Of a DNA stretch of 64,000 nt, positions 1 through 9,100 are shown piece after piece (the stretch's first letter is position 1; each line of letters opens with the position of its first letter). The notes below the pieces were generated by a model. The model ran no database searches. It saw nothing but the letters and a program-made list of their open reading frames with translations, and had not been told where the DNA came from. The translations under genes were made by a program, and so were the position numbers. This stretch comes from CAYYUA01 sp964542585 (GTDB taxonomy: Bacteria > Bacteroidota > Bacteroidia > CAILMK01 > CAYYUA01). The DNA is taken from assembly GCA_964542585.1 (NCBI GenBank), contig CAZIUI010000004.1:85136-149135 (forward strand), read 5' to 3'.

Positions 1-928
1 CATCCACCCTACGGGAGATTGTGGTATCCTGGTTATAAACATCCCTTCTGGAGCTTTCCCTTTCAATGTCTACATCATGGCGCCTGTTAAAATTGAGGAA
101 AAAATTGAAATTATCCGTTCCATGGTTTAACTGTAAACCTGCATTGTATTGATCACGGCTGCCTGCCGAGAAATCAATTTTGCCATTGGTGCCCTTTTGG
201 GTTTGCTTTTTTAGAATGATATTAATGACTCCGCCTTTGCCCTCAGCTTGGTACTTAGCTCCAGGGTTTTGGATGACCTCAATGGTTTCTATGCCACTGG
301 CTGGGATCTGGGCTACATTATCACTTAAAGCACTTTCACGCCCATTGATCAGCACTTGGGTGGCGCCAGCTTCCGTACCCCTCATTTTAATGGCTTCATC
401 AAAAGTGACATTGACAGTTGGAGTGTTTCTTAGAATATCAATTGCACTTCCGCCTGTTTGTGTGATGTTTTTGCTGGGATTTACAGTGATGCCTTTGGCC
501 GTTTGGTTGATAAAGTCCCGTTCTTCCTGAATGGCCACTTGATCCAGGTTTTGGGCATTGCTTTTCAAGGTTAGCGTATCCAGGTTCAAAACCGGGTCTT
601 CAGCGGAAAGCTTAAGATCCTCTACCATTCGGGTTTGGTAGCCAACGTAAGAGCATATTATCTCATAACTTCCGTATTCAAGGTTTTTTAATTGAAATCG
701 GCCCTTGGCATTGGTGGTTGTACCTTGCACCCTTTTGTGTTTACCATTTGCCTTCTGAAGGAGTACATTGACAAATTTGACCGGCTTATTGTTATTGGCC
801 TTTGTAATTTTACCATTGATCTCTCCCTGACTTTGACCAAAAGCCAATATTCCGCCAATTGCGTTTAACAGAATTAGAACGATGGAAATTTTATAAAAAA
901 GATTAAAATGGATAAAAAAAGAACTCAT
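1..928 (-). CDS. TonB-dependent outer-membrane receptor, N-terminal part (cut by window edge)
   Basis: The reading frame is open from an ATG at 928 to the left edge of the window (about 309 codons), so the C-terminal beta-barrel lies outside. It begins with a hydrophobic signal peptide (IVLILLNAIGGILAFGQ). A CarboxypepD_reg-like beta-sandwich follows at about residues 34-120 (INGKITKANNNKPVKFVNV, then VGYQTR). A plug domain comes next at about 155-250, with DILRNTPTVNV, VLINGRES and IEVIQNPGAKYQAEG, then the start of the barrel. This order is typical of Bacteroidota SusC-like or siderophore-type receptors, which import bulky substrates using TonB/ExbBD energy. The plug wording (NPSKNITQTGGSAIDILRNT) resembles the OMP_b-brl_3 class of receptors. 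The substrate cannot be told from the part seen. Confidence 0.85.
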   Translation of the reverse strand, partial: MSSFFIHFNLFYKISIVLILLNAIGGILAFGQSQGEINGKITKANNNKPVKFVNVLLQKANGKHKRVQGTTTNAKGRFQLKNLEYGSYEIICSYVGYQTRMVEDLKLSAEDPVLNLDTLTLKSNAQNLDQVAIQEERDFINQTAKGITVNPSKNITQTGGSAIDILRNTPTVNVTFDEAIKMRGTEAGATQVLINGRESALSDNVAQIPASGIETIEVIQNPGAKYQAEGKGGVINIILKKQTQKGTNGKIDFSAGSRDQYNAGLQLNHGTDNFNFFLNFNRRHDVDIERESSRRDVYNQDTTISRRVD

Positions 929-1053
929 AGTGGCAGTGGCAATTTTTGAGGAACGATTTGGTAAAAAGGATTCCATTAAACTATGAATGAGAAATGGCGT
1001 GCTTTGGTTTAAATTAAATTTCATTAATTTGAGCTAGACTAAAACGATATTCT

Positions 1054-1602
1054 ATGAATGAGCAGCTAACAGCCTACCGCGAGCTGCGTAACAACAGGCA
1101 TATTCCTTACCAACTATTTGAAGAGCTTGTTTACTTATTCCCAACATTAATGGTTCTCGAATCAGATGGTCGAATTGACAATTTTGAAGAAGGTCATTTG
1201 CGCCATGAAGCTGAACAAGTAGCAACTGAAAAGGGACTTGATGCGGATCAATTAGAAAAAGAATTGGCTTACCAGAAATCTGCTATTTCTACCGTGAAGC
1301 CAATCATGCTTGAAGCCTTGAAAAATCTCAATCAAGAACATGATATAGCAAATGATGTGCTTGATCAAATGCTATCTTCAGCAGGCGTAAGCTCTGAAAG
1401 TCAAAAAAACAATTTGATATTTAGCAACTACCATAGTTTTTTCGATGTGTTCAGGAGTTTTATAAGTTATTTTCTCGAGCCTGATCCGGACAAGCCTTTT
1501 ATCAGGGAATCTGAAAAGGAAGCTATGCTTAACGTATTAACAGCCATTGAAGGCCTCAATGACCGTAATTACAAGCTATTGCAAGATCTTGCAAGGGACT
1601 AA
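1054..1602 (+). CDS. Hypothetical acidic cytoplasmic protein, possibly TerB-like
   Basis: A 182-residue, mostly helical, acidic protein without signal peptide or membrane segment. The stretch LMVLESDGRIDNFEEGHLRHE at about residues 32-52 has the layout of the TerB/DjlA-type helical fold (hydrophobic helix, then an acidic loop with DG and a later E). A second similar helix pair ends the protein (FIRESEKEAMLNVLTAIE). The family match is my inference from pattern only. The gene faces away from the TonB receptor and converges with the lipoprotein gene 12 bp downstream. I do not recognise a specific function. Confidence 0.6.
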   Translation: MNEQLTAYRELRNNRHIPYQLFEELVYLFPTLMVLESDGRIDNFEEGHLRHEAEQVATEKGLDADQLEKELAYQKSAISTVKPIMLEALKNLNQEHDIANDVLDQMLSSAGVSSESQKNNLIFSNYHSFFDVFRSFISYFLEPDPDKPFIRESEKEAMLNVLTAIEGLNDRNYKLLQDLARD

Positions 1603-1613
1603 ATGCGCTTAAC

Positions 1614-2246
1614 CTATTTACCGGCAACTTCCAGCGAAAGGCCATACGGCTCCTGCTCAAAATTGAGTATTTGTTGGTGACCTTTCATACTTAGGGCTGT
1701 CATAAACCCATCCTGGAATTTCATCCTGATGTACTGAGAATTTTCGTACAGGATGTTTTTAGTGCTTTTAAAGATGTGAATCCTGTAGAGATTTACTTGC
1801 CTGGGCGGTCCTTTGTAAAAAGCTTTGATCTCCTTGACTAAGGCATCCTCCTCTGGTTTTAGGGTATTGGATAAAACACTGTAAAGGGTATCACCGCTAT
1901 CGTCTAATCCATGATTCCAATTCACTTTGTACACGCCCCTCAAGCCAGGCTTATTGATAATGGCTGTTTCTAAAACATCCCTTACTTGCTCAATTTTCTG
2001 AATGTCTTGTGTTTTGGTTTCCGAACCCGAATCAAACGAAACTGTTTTCTTTAGTTTTCTTTGCCTGGTAGAATCTGAATAGTGGGTGATTTGACGGTCA
2101 ATCAAGCTTTTAATATCAAAGTATTGATCAATGTAAAAGGAATCTTTTCGCTCACTTTGGCACCCCGTTGTTAATAGTAAAATCAACGTAGACCCAATTG
2201 CAATTGGAAATGGGGCTTTTAGGAAAAAAGATGACAATAGTTTCAT
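1614..2246 (-). CDS. Putative lipoprotein of unknown function
   Basis: About 210 residues, read from the ATG at 2246. An upstream in-frame start at 2270 would add eight residues and overlap the end of gpmI, and it places charged residues poorly. From 2246 the protein begins MKLLSSFFLKAPFPIAIGS, then a hydrophobic run ending in the lipobox LTTGC, so it should be lipidated and exported. The mature part is soluble and polar, with several beta-prone segments and no motif I recognise. It follows gpmI on the same strand with a 14-bp gap and is probably cotranscribed with it. Confidence 0.65.
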   Translation of the reverse strand: MKLLSSFFLKAPFPIAIGSTLILLLTTGCQSERKDSFYIDQYFDIKSLIDRQITHYSDSTRQRKLKKTVSFDSGSETKTQDIQKIEQVRDVLETAIINKPGLRGVYKVNWNHGLDDSGDTLYSVLSNTLKPEEDALVKEIKAFYKGPPRQVNLYRIHIFKSTKNILYENSQYIRMKFQDGFMTALSMKGHQQILNFEQEPYGLSLEVAGK

Positions 2247-2259
2247 GCAAAATGGGCAT

Positions 2260-3801
2260 TCATATAGCAACGGGCGACAAGAGTGATTGGCCTGACATGG
2301 ATGCTGGCTGCTGAAGGTTCATTAGCGCCAAAAGGGTGGGGGCAATATCAGCCAACTTCCCGTCCATTAGTTGTATATTATTTTGATCAGCAAGTAAGAA
2401 CAGGGGAACTGGATACTTTGTGTGGGCTGTATTGGGGGATCCATCAGCATTTACCATGTAATCTGAGTTACCATGATCTGCGGTTATTAGACAACCGTAG
2501 GCCCGGTTCCTTAGGAAATGAATGGTCTCCTCTAAACAGTTATCCACCGTTTCGAGGGCCTCTACTACGGCATTGAAGTTCCCGGTATGGCCTACCATAT
2601 CGGGGTTGGCGTAATTCAATACCACTAAAGAGGGATCATTTGCCTTTACAAATTCCTGAAGTGCTTTATTTAACGATTGGGCGCTCATAGCTGGTTGTAA
2701 ATCATACGTGGCCACTTGTGGTGAAGGTACCATTTTACGAAACTCTTGAGGGAAGGTGGTTTCCCTGCCACCCGAAAAGAAATAGGTCACGTGGGGATAC
2801 TTCTCTGTTTCGGCGATCCGCAACTGAGAAAGACCTGCATTGGATACAGTTTCACCAAGGGTTTGTTCAGGAATATTTTCATCAAAAATCACTTTAACCC
2901 CCTCAAAAGTTTTGTCATACTGGGTCATGGTCAGGTAATGCAAGTCAAGCTTTTGCATTTGGTACTCCGGCATATCCTTTTGCGACAGGGCCATCGTGAG
3001 CTCCCGTCCCCGATCTGTTCGGAAATTGAAAAACAGCACCACATCGCCATCCTGAATAGTGGCAACAGGTGATTCCTGATCATCAGTTAAAACGACCGGT
3101 TCGATAAACTCGTCCGTATTGTTGTTTTCATAAGTATCCATTATGGCGCTGCTGGGATCTTGATAAGGTTCGCCTTCCCCATTTACAACCAGCTGGTAAG
3201 CTTTGCTGATACGTTCCCATCGGTTATCGCGATCCATGGCGTAGTATCGCCCTATGATGGATGCTATTTGCACGGGCGTATCCTCAATGTGTTGCTGAAG
3301 GGATTGTATGTACCCTATCCCGGATTTCGGATCGGTATCCCGACCATCGGTGAACGCGTGGATGTAAACATCCTCGCATTCTTTTTCTGAAAATATATCT
3401 ACAAGGCCTTTCAGATGATTGATGTGAGAATGAACACCACCATCAGAGACCAAACCTAGTAAATGTAAGGCTTGCCCATTTTCCTTAGCATAAGTGATTG
3501 CTTCATTAATCGTAGGGTCTTCATGAAGGGTGCCTTCTTCTATAGCCTTGTTCACCCGGACCAAGGGCTGATAAACCACGCGACCCGCTCCAATATTGAG
3601 GTGTCCAACTTCTGAATTCCCCATTTGTCCATCAGGCAATCCCACATTCTCACCTGATGTGTATAGCTCAGTATTGGGAAATTGATGATACAAACTATCT
3701 ACAAAGGGGGTGCGGGCTTTCTGTACAGCATTCACTTCAGGATCATCCGGACCGTGTGCCCAACCATCCAGAATTATGAGAGCCATTTTGTTTGTTTCCA
3801 T
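2260..3801 (-). CDS. gpmI: 2,3-bisphosphoglycerate-independent phosphoglycerate mutase
   Basis: Interconverts 3-phosphoglycerate and 2-phosphoglycerate in glycolysis and gluconeogenesis, using two Mn ions and a phosphoserine intermediate. The 513-residue length is normal for the family. Visible hallmarks are the metal-binding ALIILDGW at the N-terminus, the catalytic serine in GQMGNSEVGH (Ser63), HAFTDGRDTDP in the transferase domain, and ADHGNSDYM plus AHTKYPVP in the C-terminal phosphatase domain. The start at METNKMALIILDGW fits homologues, although the internal Met6 is also possible. Confidence 0.97.
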   Translation of the reverse strand: METNKMALIILDGWAHGPDDPEVNAVQKARTPFVDSLYHQFPNTELYTSGENVGLPDGQMGNSEVGHLNIGAGRVVYQPLVRVNKAIEEGTLHEDPTINEAITYAKENGQALHLLGLVSDGGVHSHINHLKGLVDIFSEKECEDVYIHAFTDGRDTDPKSGIGYIQSLQQHIEDTPVQIASIIGRYYAMDRDNRWERISKAYQLVVNGEGEPYQDPSSAIMDTYENNNTDEFIEPVVLTDDQESPVATIQDGDVVLFFNFRTDRGRELTMALSQKDMPEYQMQKLDLHYLTMTQYDKTFEGVKVIFDENIPEQTLGETVSNAGLSQLRIAETEKYPHVTYFFSGGRETTFPQEFRKMVPSPQVATYDLQPAMSAQSLNKALQEFVKANDPSLVVLNYANPDMVGHTGNFNAVVEALETVDNCLEETIHFLRNRAYGCLITADHGNSDYMVNADGSPNTAHTKYPVPLFLLADQNNIQLMDGKLADIAPTLLALMNLQQPASMSGQSLLSPVAI

Positions 3802-3928
3802 GGGTTCAAATTTAACCCATCATGGCAAAATAAAACAGAATAACCTATCTTCACCAGCGTTATAAGTAGTTATTCCATTAAAAATTTCAAAGCCTTTGGA
3901 TGGTACAGCAGAATAGTTTAGCAGCGGT

Positions 3929-3936
3929 TATATTTG
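3929..3936 (+). promoter_or_regulatory. Bacteroidota-type -7 element upstream of DUF4783-nadC
   Basis: TATATTTG matches the TAnnTTTG consensus recognised by the primary sigma factor of Bacteroidota. It would place the transcript start near 3943, about 18 nt before the ATG at 3961. A TTTG -33 box is not at the normal distance (nearest at 3895), so this is a partial match. Confidence 0.4.
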
Positions 3937-3960
3937 TTAAAATATTTAAACCACTTTCTT

Positions 3961-4347
3961 ATGAAACATCTTATTTTAATGCTGGTATGCAGTGGTTTAA
4001 TATGTAGCTCGGCCAAAGCCGATGACATTTTAGAAGATATTGGATTGGCTTTAAAGGCTGGCAACGCTAAGGAGGTCGCTAATTATTTCATCAGAGAGGT
4101 GGCTTTTAGCACACCATCATCAGATGGATCTTACAAACCAGCAAAAGCAGAAAATAAGCTGAGGAAGTTTTTTCAAGCCCATCCGCCTAAAGAATTTAAT
4201 ACCCTTCATAAAGGAGTGTCCAAAGCGAATTCAAAATACCTTATTGGTAAATTAAAGACCAAGGAGGGCACATTTCGAACTTACCTATTACTGTTAGAAG
4301 GTGGCAAGGGCAAACAACCTCGGATTAGTGAATTGGAGTTTGAATAA
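3961..4347 (+). CDS. DUF4783 family exported protein
   Basis: A 128-residue small exported protein. The ATG at 3961 gives a clean signal peptide (MKHLILMLVCSGLICSSAKA) cut before DDILEDIG; the earlier in-frame start at 3934 adds a less likely N-terminus. The mature part (IGLALKAGNAKEVANYF, then GTFRTYLLLLEGGKGKQPRISELEFE at the end) is a small alpha/beta NTF2-like fold as in DUF4783. In many Bacteroidota this family sits beside nadC, as here (41-bp gap). Its function is not known. Confidence 0.8.
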   Translation: MKHLILMLVCSGLICSSAKADDILEDIGLALKAGNAKEVANYFIREVAFSTPSSDGSYKPAKAENKLRKFFQAHPPKEFNTLHKGVSKANSKYLIGKLKTKEGTFRTYLLLLEGGKGKQPRISELEFE

Positions 4348-4388
4348 GGTAAAAAGGATTATGATAAACCGGGACGGAGGTTCAATTC

Positions 4389-5267
4389 ATGAATAAATGG
4401 TCGTTAGAGCAATTTGTCAATACTTACCAGAAAGATTTCTTTCAGCAGCTTAACAAGCTCGTATGGAATGAAGATGTACAGGAAGGAGATCATACTACCT
4501 TAGCCACTATACCGAGAGATGCGGTTGGAAAAGCGAACCTCTATGCAAAAGATGAAGGGATGCTAGCGGGTTTGGAAGCCTGTAGATTCATTTTCTCCTA
4601 TTTTGATGCTGATTTGAAATTCAGCACCCCACTTGAAGATGGTAAGTGGGTGAAAGATAAAGATCAGGTATTTACCGTAAAAGGATCAGTAAGAAGCATT
4701 CTAACAGCCGAAAGAACCGTGCTTAATTTAATTCAGCATCTAAGCGGCATTGCCACCAAAACTTATGAGTGGTCTAAGCTTCTGGATGGATACGAAACCA
4801 AGCTATTGGATACTCGTAAAACTACACCTGGCCTTCGCATACTGGAAAAATGGGCTGTAGGGGTTGGAGGAGCTGTTAATCATCGTGTGGGGCTATATGA
4901 TATGATCATGCTTAAAGACAACCATATTGATTATGCTGGAGGAATGGATGCTGCTATAAAGGCTGTTAAAAATTATCTAGCAAGTTATAACCTGGCCCTT
5001 CCTATTGTTGTGGAAGCCCGTTCGCTCGAGGAAGTTAAAACTGTTATAAATTATCATGGACTAAGCAGGATCTTACTAGATAACATGTCAATTACCGAAA
5101 TGGCTAATGCCGTTTCAATCATTGGTAGCCATTGCCAAACCGAAGCATCAGGTGGTATTCTAGCTAACAACCTAAATGCTATTGCAGAAACGGGAGTCAA
5201 TTATATTTCCACTAGCCAATTGAACAGGGAATTTAAACCCCTTGATCTTAGCTTAAAAATTGAATAG
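4389..5267 (+). CDS. nadC: Nicotinate-nucleotide pyrophosphorylase (carboxylating), quinolinate phosphoribosyltransferase
   Basis: Converts quinolinate and PRPP to nicotinate mononucleotide, CO2 and pyrophosphate in de novo NAD synthesis. The 292-residue protein shows the family core: EGDHTTLATIP near the N-terminus, the PRPP and quinolinate contact region LDTRKTTPGLRILEKWAV, then GGAVNHRVGLYDMIMLKDNHI. Next come VEARSLEEV and ILLDNMS, and the closing EASGGILANN. Two genes on, an inorganic pyrophosphatase could remove the pyrophosphate made here. It probably forms an operon with the DUF4783 gene and ppa. Confidence 0.96.
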   Translation: MNKWSLEQFVNTYQKDFFQQLNKLVWNEDVQEGDHTTLATIPRDAVGKANLYAKDEGMLAGLEACRFIFSYFDADLKFSTPLEDGKWVKDKDQVFTVKGSVRSILTAERTVLNLIQHLSGIATKTYEWSKLLDGYETKLLDTRKTTPGLRILEKWAVGVGGAVNHRVGLYDMIMLKDNHIDYAGGMDAAIKAVKNYLASYNLALPIVVEARSLEEVKTVINYHGLSRILLDNMSITEMANAVSIIGSHCQTEASGGILANNLNAIAETGVNYISTSQLNREFKPLDLSLKIE

Positions 5268-5296
5268 AATATTTCTTTAAAGTAAACCTTGTTATA

Positions 5297-5998
5297 ATGA
5301 AAGAAGACATTTTTAGTCAGTTTTGGAGTTTACTAGCTCAACGCTACAGGTCCCATCCCTGGCATGGTATTGAAATAGGGGAAGAAGCTCCTGAAGTTAT
5401 CAACACCTTTATCGAGGTGGTTCAAACTGATACCGTAAAGTATGAAATAGACAAAGCTTCCGGTTACCTGAAAGTCGACCGGCCTCAGAAATTTTCCAAC
5501 ATTGTTCCAGCACCGTATGGTTTTATTCCAAAGACCTTTTGTGATCAGCATGTTGCAAACTACACGGAAACAAAAACCGGAAGAACCGAGATTGTAGGAG
5601 ATGGCGACCCTTTAGATGTGCTCATCCTTACGGAACGGAATATCACGCATGGGGATGTCCTGGTGCCAGCTTTACCGATTGGCGGCCTTAGAATGATCGA
5701 TGGGGGAGAGGCTGATGACAAAATTGTTGCAGTGTTAAAAGGGGATGAGGTCTATAAAGAAATGCAGGATATTAGTGATTGTCCTGAGAACTTAATTGAA
5801 AGGCTTAGGCACTACTTTCTCACTTACAAGGACATGCCCGGGCAAGGTCACCGTACCTGTGAAGTAACCCATATCTACCCTCGAGAGGAAGCGTATGAGG
5901 TTATACGGCGCAGCCAGCAGGATTACATGGAACATTATGGCAATATAGATCAGCAACTATTGGATACTGCAAGTCAGGCACTGAAAAAGACTTATTAA
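5297..5998 (+). CDS. ppa: Inorganic pyrophosphatase (soluble, family I)
   Basis: Hydrolyses pyrophosphate to phosphate, pulling biosynthetic reactions forward. The metal-binding signature is GDGDPLDVLIL at about residues 96-106, preceded by NIVPAPYGFIPKTFCD and followed by IGGLRMIDGGEADDKIVAV. The 233 residues include a longer N-terminus (about 35 residues before EVINTFIEV) and a longer C-terminal helix than E. coli Ppa, as is common in Bacteroidota. It lies 29 bp after nadC and is followed by a strong terminator. Confidence 0.95.
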   Translation: MKEDIFSQFWSLLAQRYRSHPWHGIEIGEEAPEVINTFIEVVQTDTVKYEIDKASGYLKVDRPQKFSNIVPAPYGFIPKTFCDQHVANYTETKTGRTEIVGDGDPLDVLILTERNITHGDVLVPALPIGGLRMIDGGEADDKIVAVLKGDEVYKEMQDISDCPENLIERLRHYFLTYKDMPGQGHRTCEVTHIYPREEAYEVIRRSQQDYMEHYGNIDQQLLDTASQALKKTY

Positions 5999-6050
5999 AA
6001 GGCTTATTAAAAGGCCTTTTCAATTATACCCCAACCAAATTAAGATCAAA

Positions 6051-6081
6051 AAAAAGGCTTGCCTAACCGGCAAGCCTTTTT
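6051..6081. terminator. Bidirectional rho-independent terminator between ppa and the secreted giant protein
   Basis: A 13-bp stem with a 5-nt loop: left arm AAAAAGGCTTGCC at 6051-6063, right arm GGCAAGCCTTTTT at 6069-6081. It has T runs on both strands and lies between convergent genes, so it can stop transcription from both sides. Confidence 0.85.
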
Positions 6082-6110
6082 TTGATGCGTAGATGGTGAT
6101 AGGATTGATC

Positions 6111-9100
6111 TTAACGAATAAGCGTAATGGTTCCCGAGAAGGTGTAATCCTCGCCATCCATGCCTGTGGCCTGGACTATGAAAGTATAAACACCACTGGG
6201 TGCTTTCTGACCCTCATAGGATCCATCCCACCCATGCTTTTCATAGTTGTCACTTTGGTAAACTTCTTCACCCCACCGGTTAAAGATCTGGATGTTAAAG
6301 CTTGTAAAATACCGTGCTTCTACCCGGTAGATATCGTTGTCTCCATCGCCATTGGGACTAAAAGCAGTTGGAGCATAGTTAATCACTGTAGGCCTTACCC
6401 TGACGTAATTATCCCGGGTTAAGGTATCAGCGCAACCAACATCGTTTGTAGTGGTTAGCTGAATAGTGAAGGCGCCGGTATCCGAGTAAGTATGGGATGG
6501 GTTTTCTAAGGTGCTACTATTGGCATCCCCTCGATCATCCTCACCAAACGACCATTGATAACTTAAAGGTTTATTATCGCCCTCAGTTAAGTTATTAAAG
6601 TTGATTTTAGGTGCATTGATGGTTGTTAATATGGGGTCAGCGCTAAAATCAACTTTTGGCTTCTCGGCCACCTCAATGAAGTTTTCCTTACTTATGGTAG
6701 CCGCACAGTTCTTTTCGGAGGTCACCTTCAGGGACACATTGTATTCACCGGGTTTACTGTAAACAGTTTGAGGGTTTTTGGCGTCTGTTTGAGTACCATT
6801 GCCTAATTGCCATTGGTACGAAGCGATTTTCCCGCCTTCAGATATGGTAGTTTTATTTTCAAATTCGACATTAAAGGGAGGGCAACCTTGTTTATCGGAC
6901 CGGAAATTAGGTTTTGGCACGGGTTTAATGTTGATGGAAACTGAATCAAACCGATTTGGGCAGGCGCCATCATTCTTCGCTTCAGCAGTTATGACAAATT
7001 GTTCGGCCTCTTCTTGTTGATCATTAGGTGCGTAAGAAGCACTAACGGTTTTGTCATCAGAGCTGATATTTGTAAAGCCTGCCAAATCCGAGCGGCCAAG
7101 GGCTTGCCAAATAGGAATACGGCTGGTATTGTCAAACTTGGCGGCTACTTCATAACTTGATCCTTTACACTTGCTGGTATCTGTTTGTAGGATAGAGACT
7201 TTTGGCTTTGGATCTACCGTTAAGGTGATGGTATCCTTGTTCAGACACCCGGTATTGGGATCTTTGTATTCGTACGCAAGTTTGTTATCTCCTTCCACAC
7301 TGGCTTCTGGGTTAAAGATGTTGCCATTATCGATGGTAGCGGTATTATTAATGTCTACCCATTGACCGCCCCCACCACTAGGAGTTCCTTCTAAGGCAAC
7401 ATCCGTTCTTGTTTCGCAGAAATTCGTCTCACCGGAAGCGGTAGCTGCTTTTACCTCCACGGTATCCTTTACATTGATATTAATGGTATCTTCAACCGTG
7501 CAGGTACGGAAGGTTCGGGAACTTACTTTATACCTGGCCGTATAGTCACCCGGAGCATCCGGTGTATTGAAGTTACCATTACTTACTTCATCCCCTTGCC
7601 ATGTTCCATCGCTGGCAATATTGGTTAAAGGAAGGATTTTGTTGTTTATACAGATTTCCTGATCCCTAAAATCCGGTGTAGGAGATTGCTGGACAGTCAC
7701 CTGTATGGTATCCGGGGCGGAGCATTGGTAGACAGGCTCTTTGTATGTGTAAACGATGGAATTAACACCCGTAGGAACCTGACTACTTCCAGGATCATAG
7801 GTCAAAGATGACTGCTCATTGGCATCAGTAACTCCTTTACCGGTCCAGTCACCTGGAGGTGCTGCTGGTGTTCCGTTGAGGTTTAGTGGTTCATTGTGTG
7901 TACAAAGGATCGTATCAGTCCCGATGTTAACATTTGGTGCAGGCCGAATCATTAATTCAGCTGTATCGACATTGCTACAGCGTGGATCGGGAGTTCCTCT
8001 TGGTTCTTTCCATTTAAAGCGCACTGAGTACTGGCCTTGTTGGACGTTCTCCGTATTGAAAGAGCCGTTGGAACTCAAAGAAGCAGCTGGCAAGTCATTG
8101 GAAACCCACTGGCCACCAAAAGACTTGTTAGGGTTAAGGGTATCACCGAGGTTTAAGCGACCTTGGTTGCTACAAATGTCAGCCATAGGGTCAATCTCAA
8201 CTTCTGGTAATTGCTCAACTTCTACGGTAGTAGTAGCTGAGTCTTTACAGAATACGCCTTTTGTGGTTTCTTCGACTACCAGGGCATATTGGGTGGTACT
8301 GTCCGGTGATACTTTTATATTTTGAGAATTAAAGGTTTTTTGTGTTCTTAAATTGGTCCACGTGTATTTCACGTTAGGTCCACCTGTATTATTAGCCCTT
8401 AAGATGCTTGTATCATCGGTACATATCTTAGGAGGAAATGGCTGGGGGTCAAGCTCTGGGTTAGTGGTAAGATTCAGGGTGTCATTTGATGCACAATTAA
8501 ACGTATCAGAAGCTTCAAGGATATACCTACCTGAATCGGTTAATTCAACAGTGTCATTCTCACTAAACGTTGGGGAGCTCAAAGTTCTACGATGCCAATT
8601 GTAGTTGGCTTTTTGCTGCCCGCCATCTAAGTAGATCCACGGAGTATTACTGGTAGAGTCAGATGAAGTCACCAATTTAGGCGCTATAACTGCTGTATCA
8701 TCTGCACAAATTCTTGGGTCAGACCCAAGGTCTAAATTGGGATTATCCCTAACGTCAATTTTAACCCGATCAGTGAAAGAGCATATGGTGTCTTGAATAG
8801 TGACACTAATAGTGGTATCCTTGGTTAGGTTTTTAAAGGTTCTTGATCGCTTTCCTTTGACGCTGTCATACCATGTATAGCTAACCCGACCGTTGGTGTC
8901 TTTTGGCATGCCACCAAGGGTCACTCCTTCGCCTTTACAGATGGTGGTATCATTACCCAGGTCTACTCTGAGGAAAGGAGGGACATTTACGGTATCCTGG
9001 TAAGTTCTTGTACATCCCTGAGCGGTAACATCTAGCTTAAAGGGATACTCACCTGGTTCTTCAAAGGTATGGTTAAAGGTTTGACGCCTGGATTTGAGTT

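Noticed and set aside
180..530. 116-codon plus-strand frame in the TonB receptor
   Set aside because: Antisense shadow of the partial receptor gene, which carries clear plug-domain motifs.
7819..8325. 168-codon plus-strand frame inside the giant secreted protein
   Set aside because: Shadow of the minus-strand repeat protein; no domain pattern and no start context.
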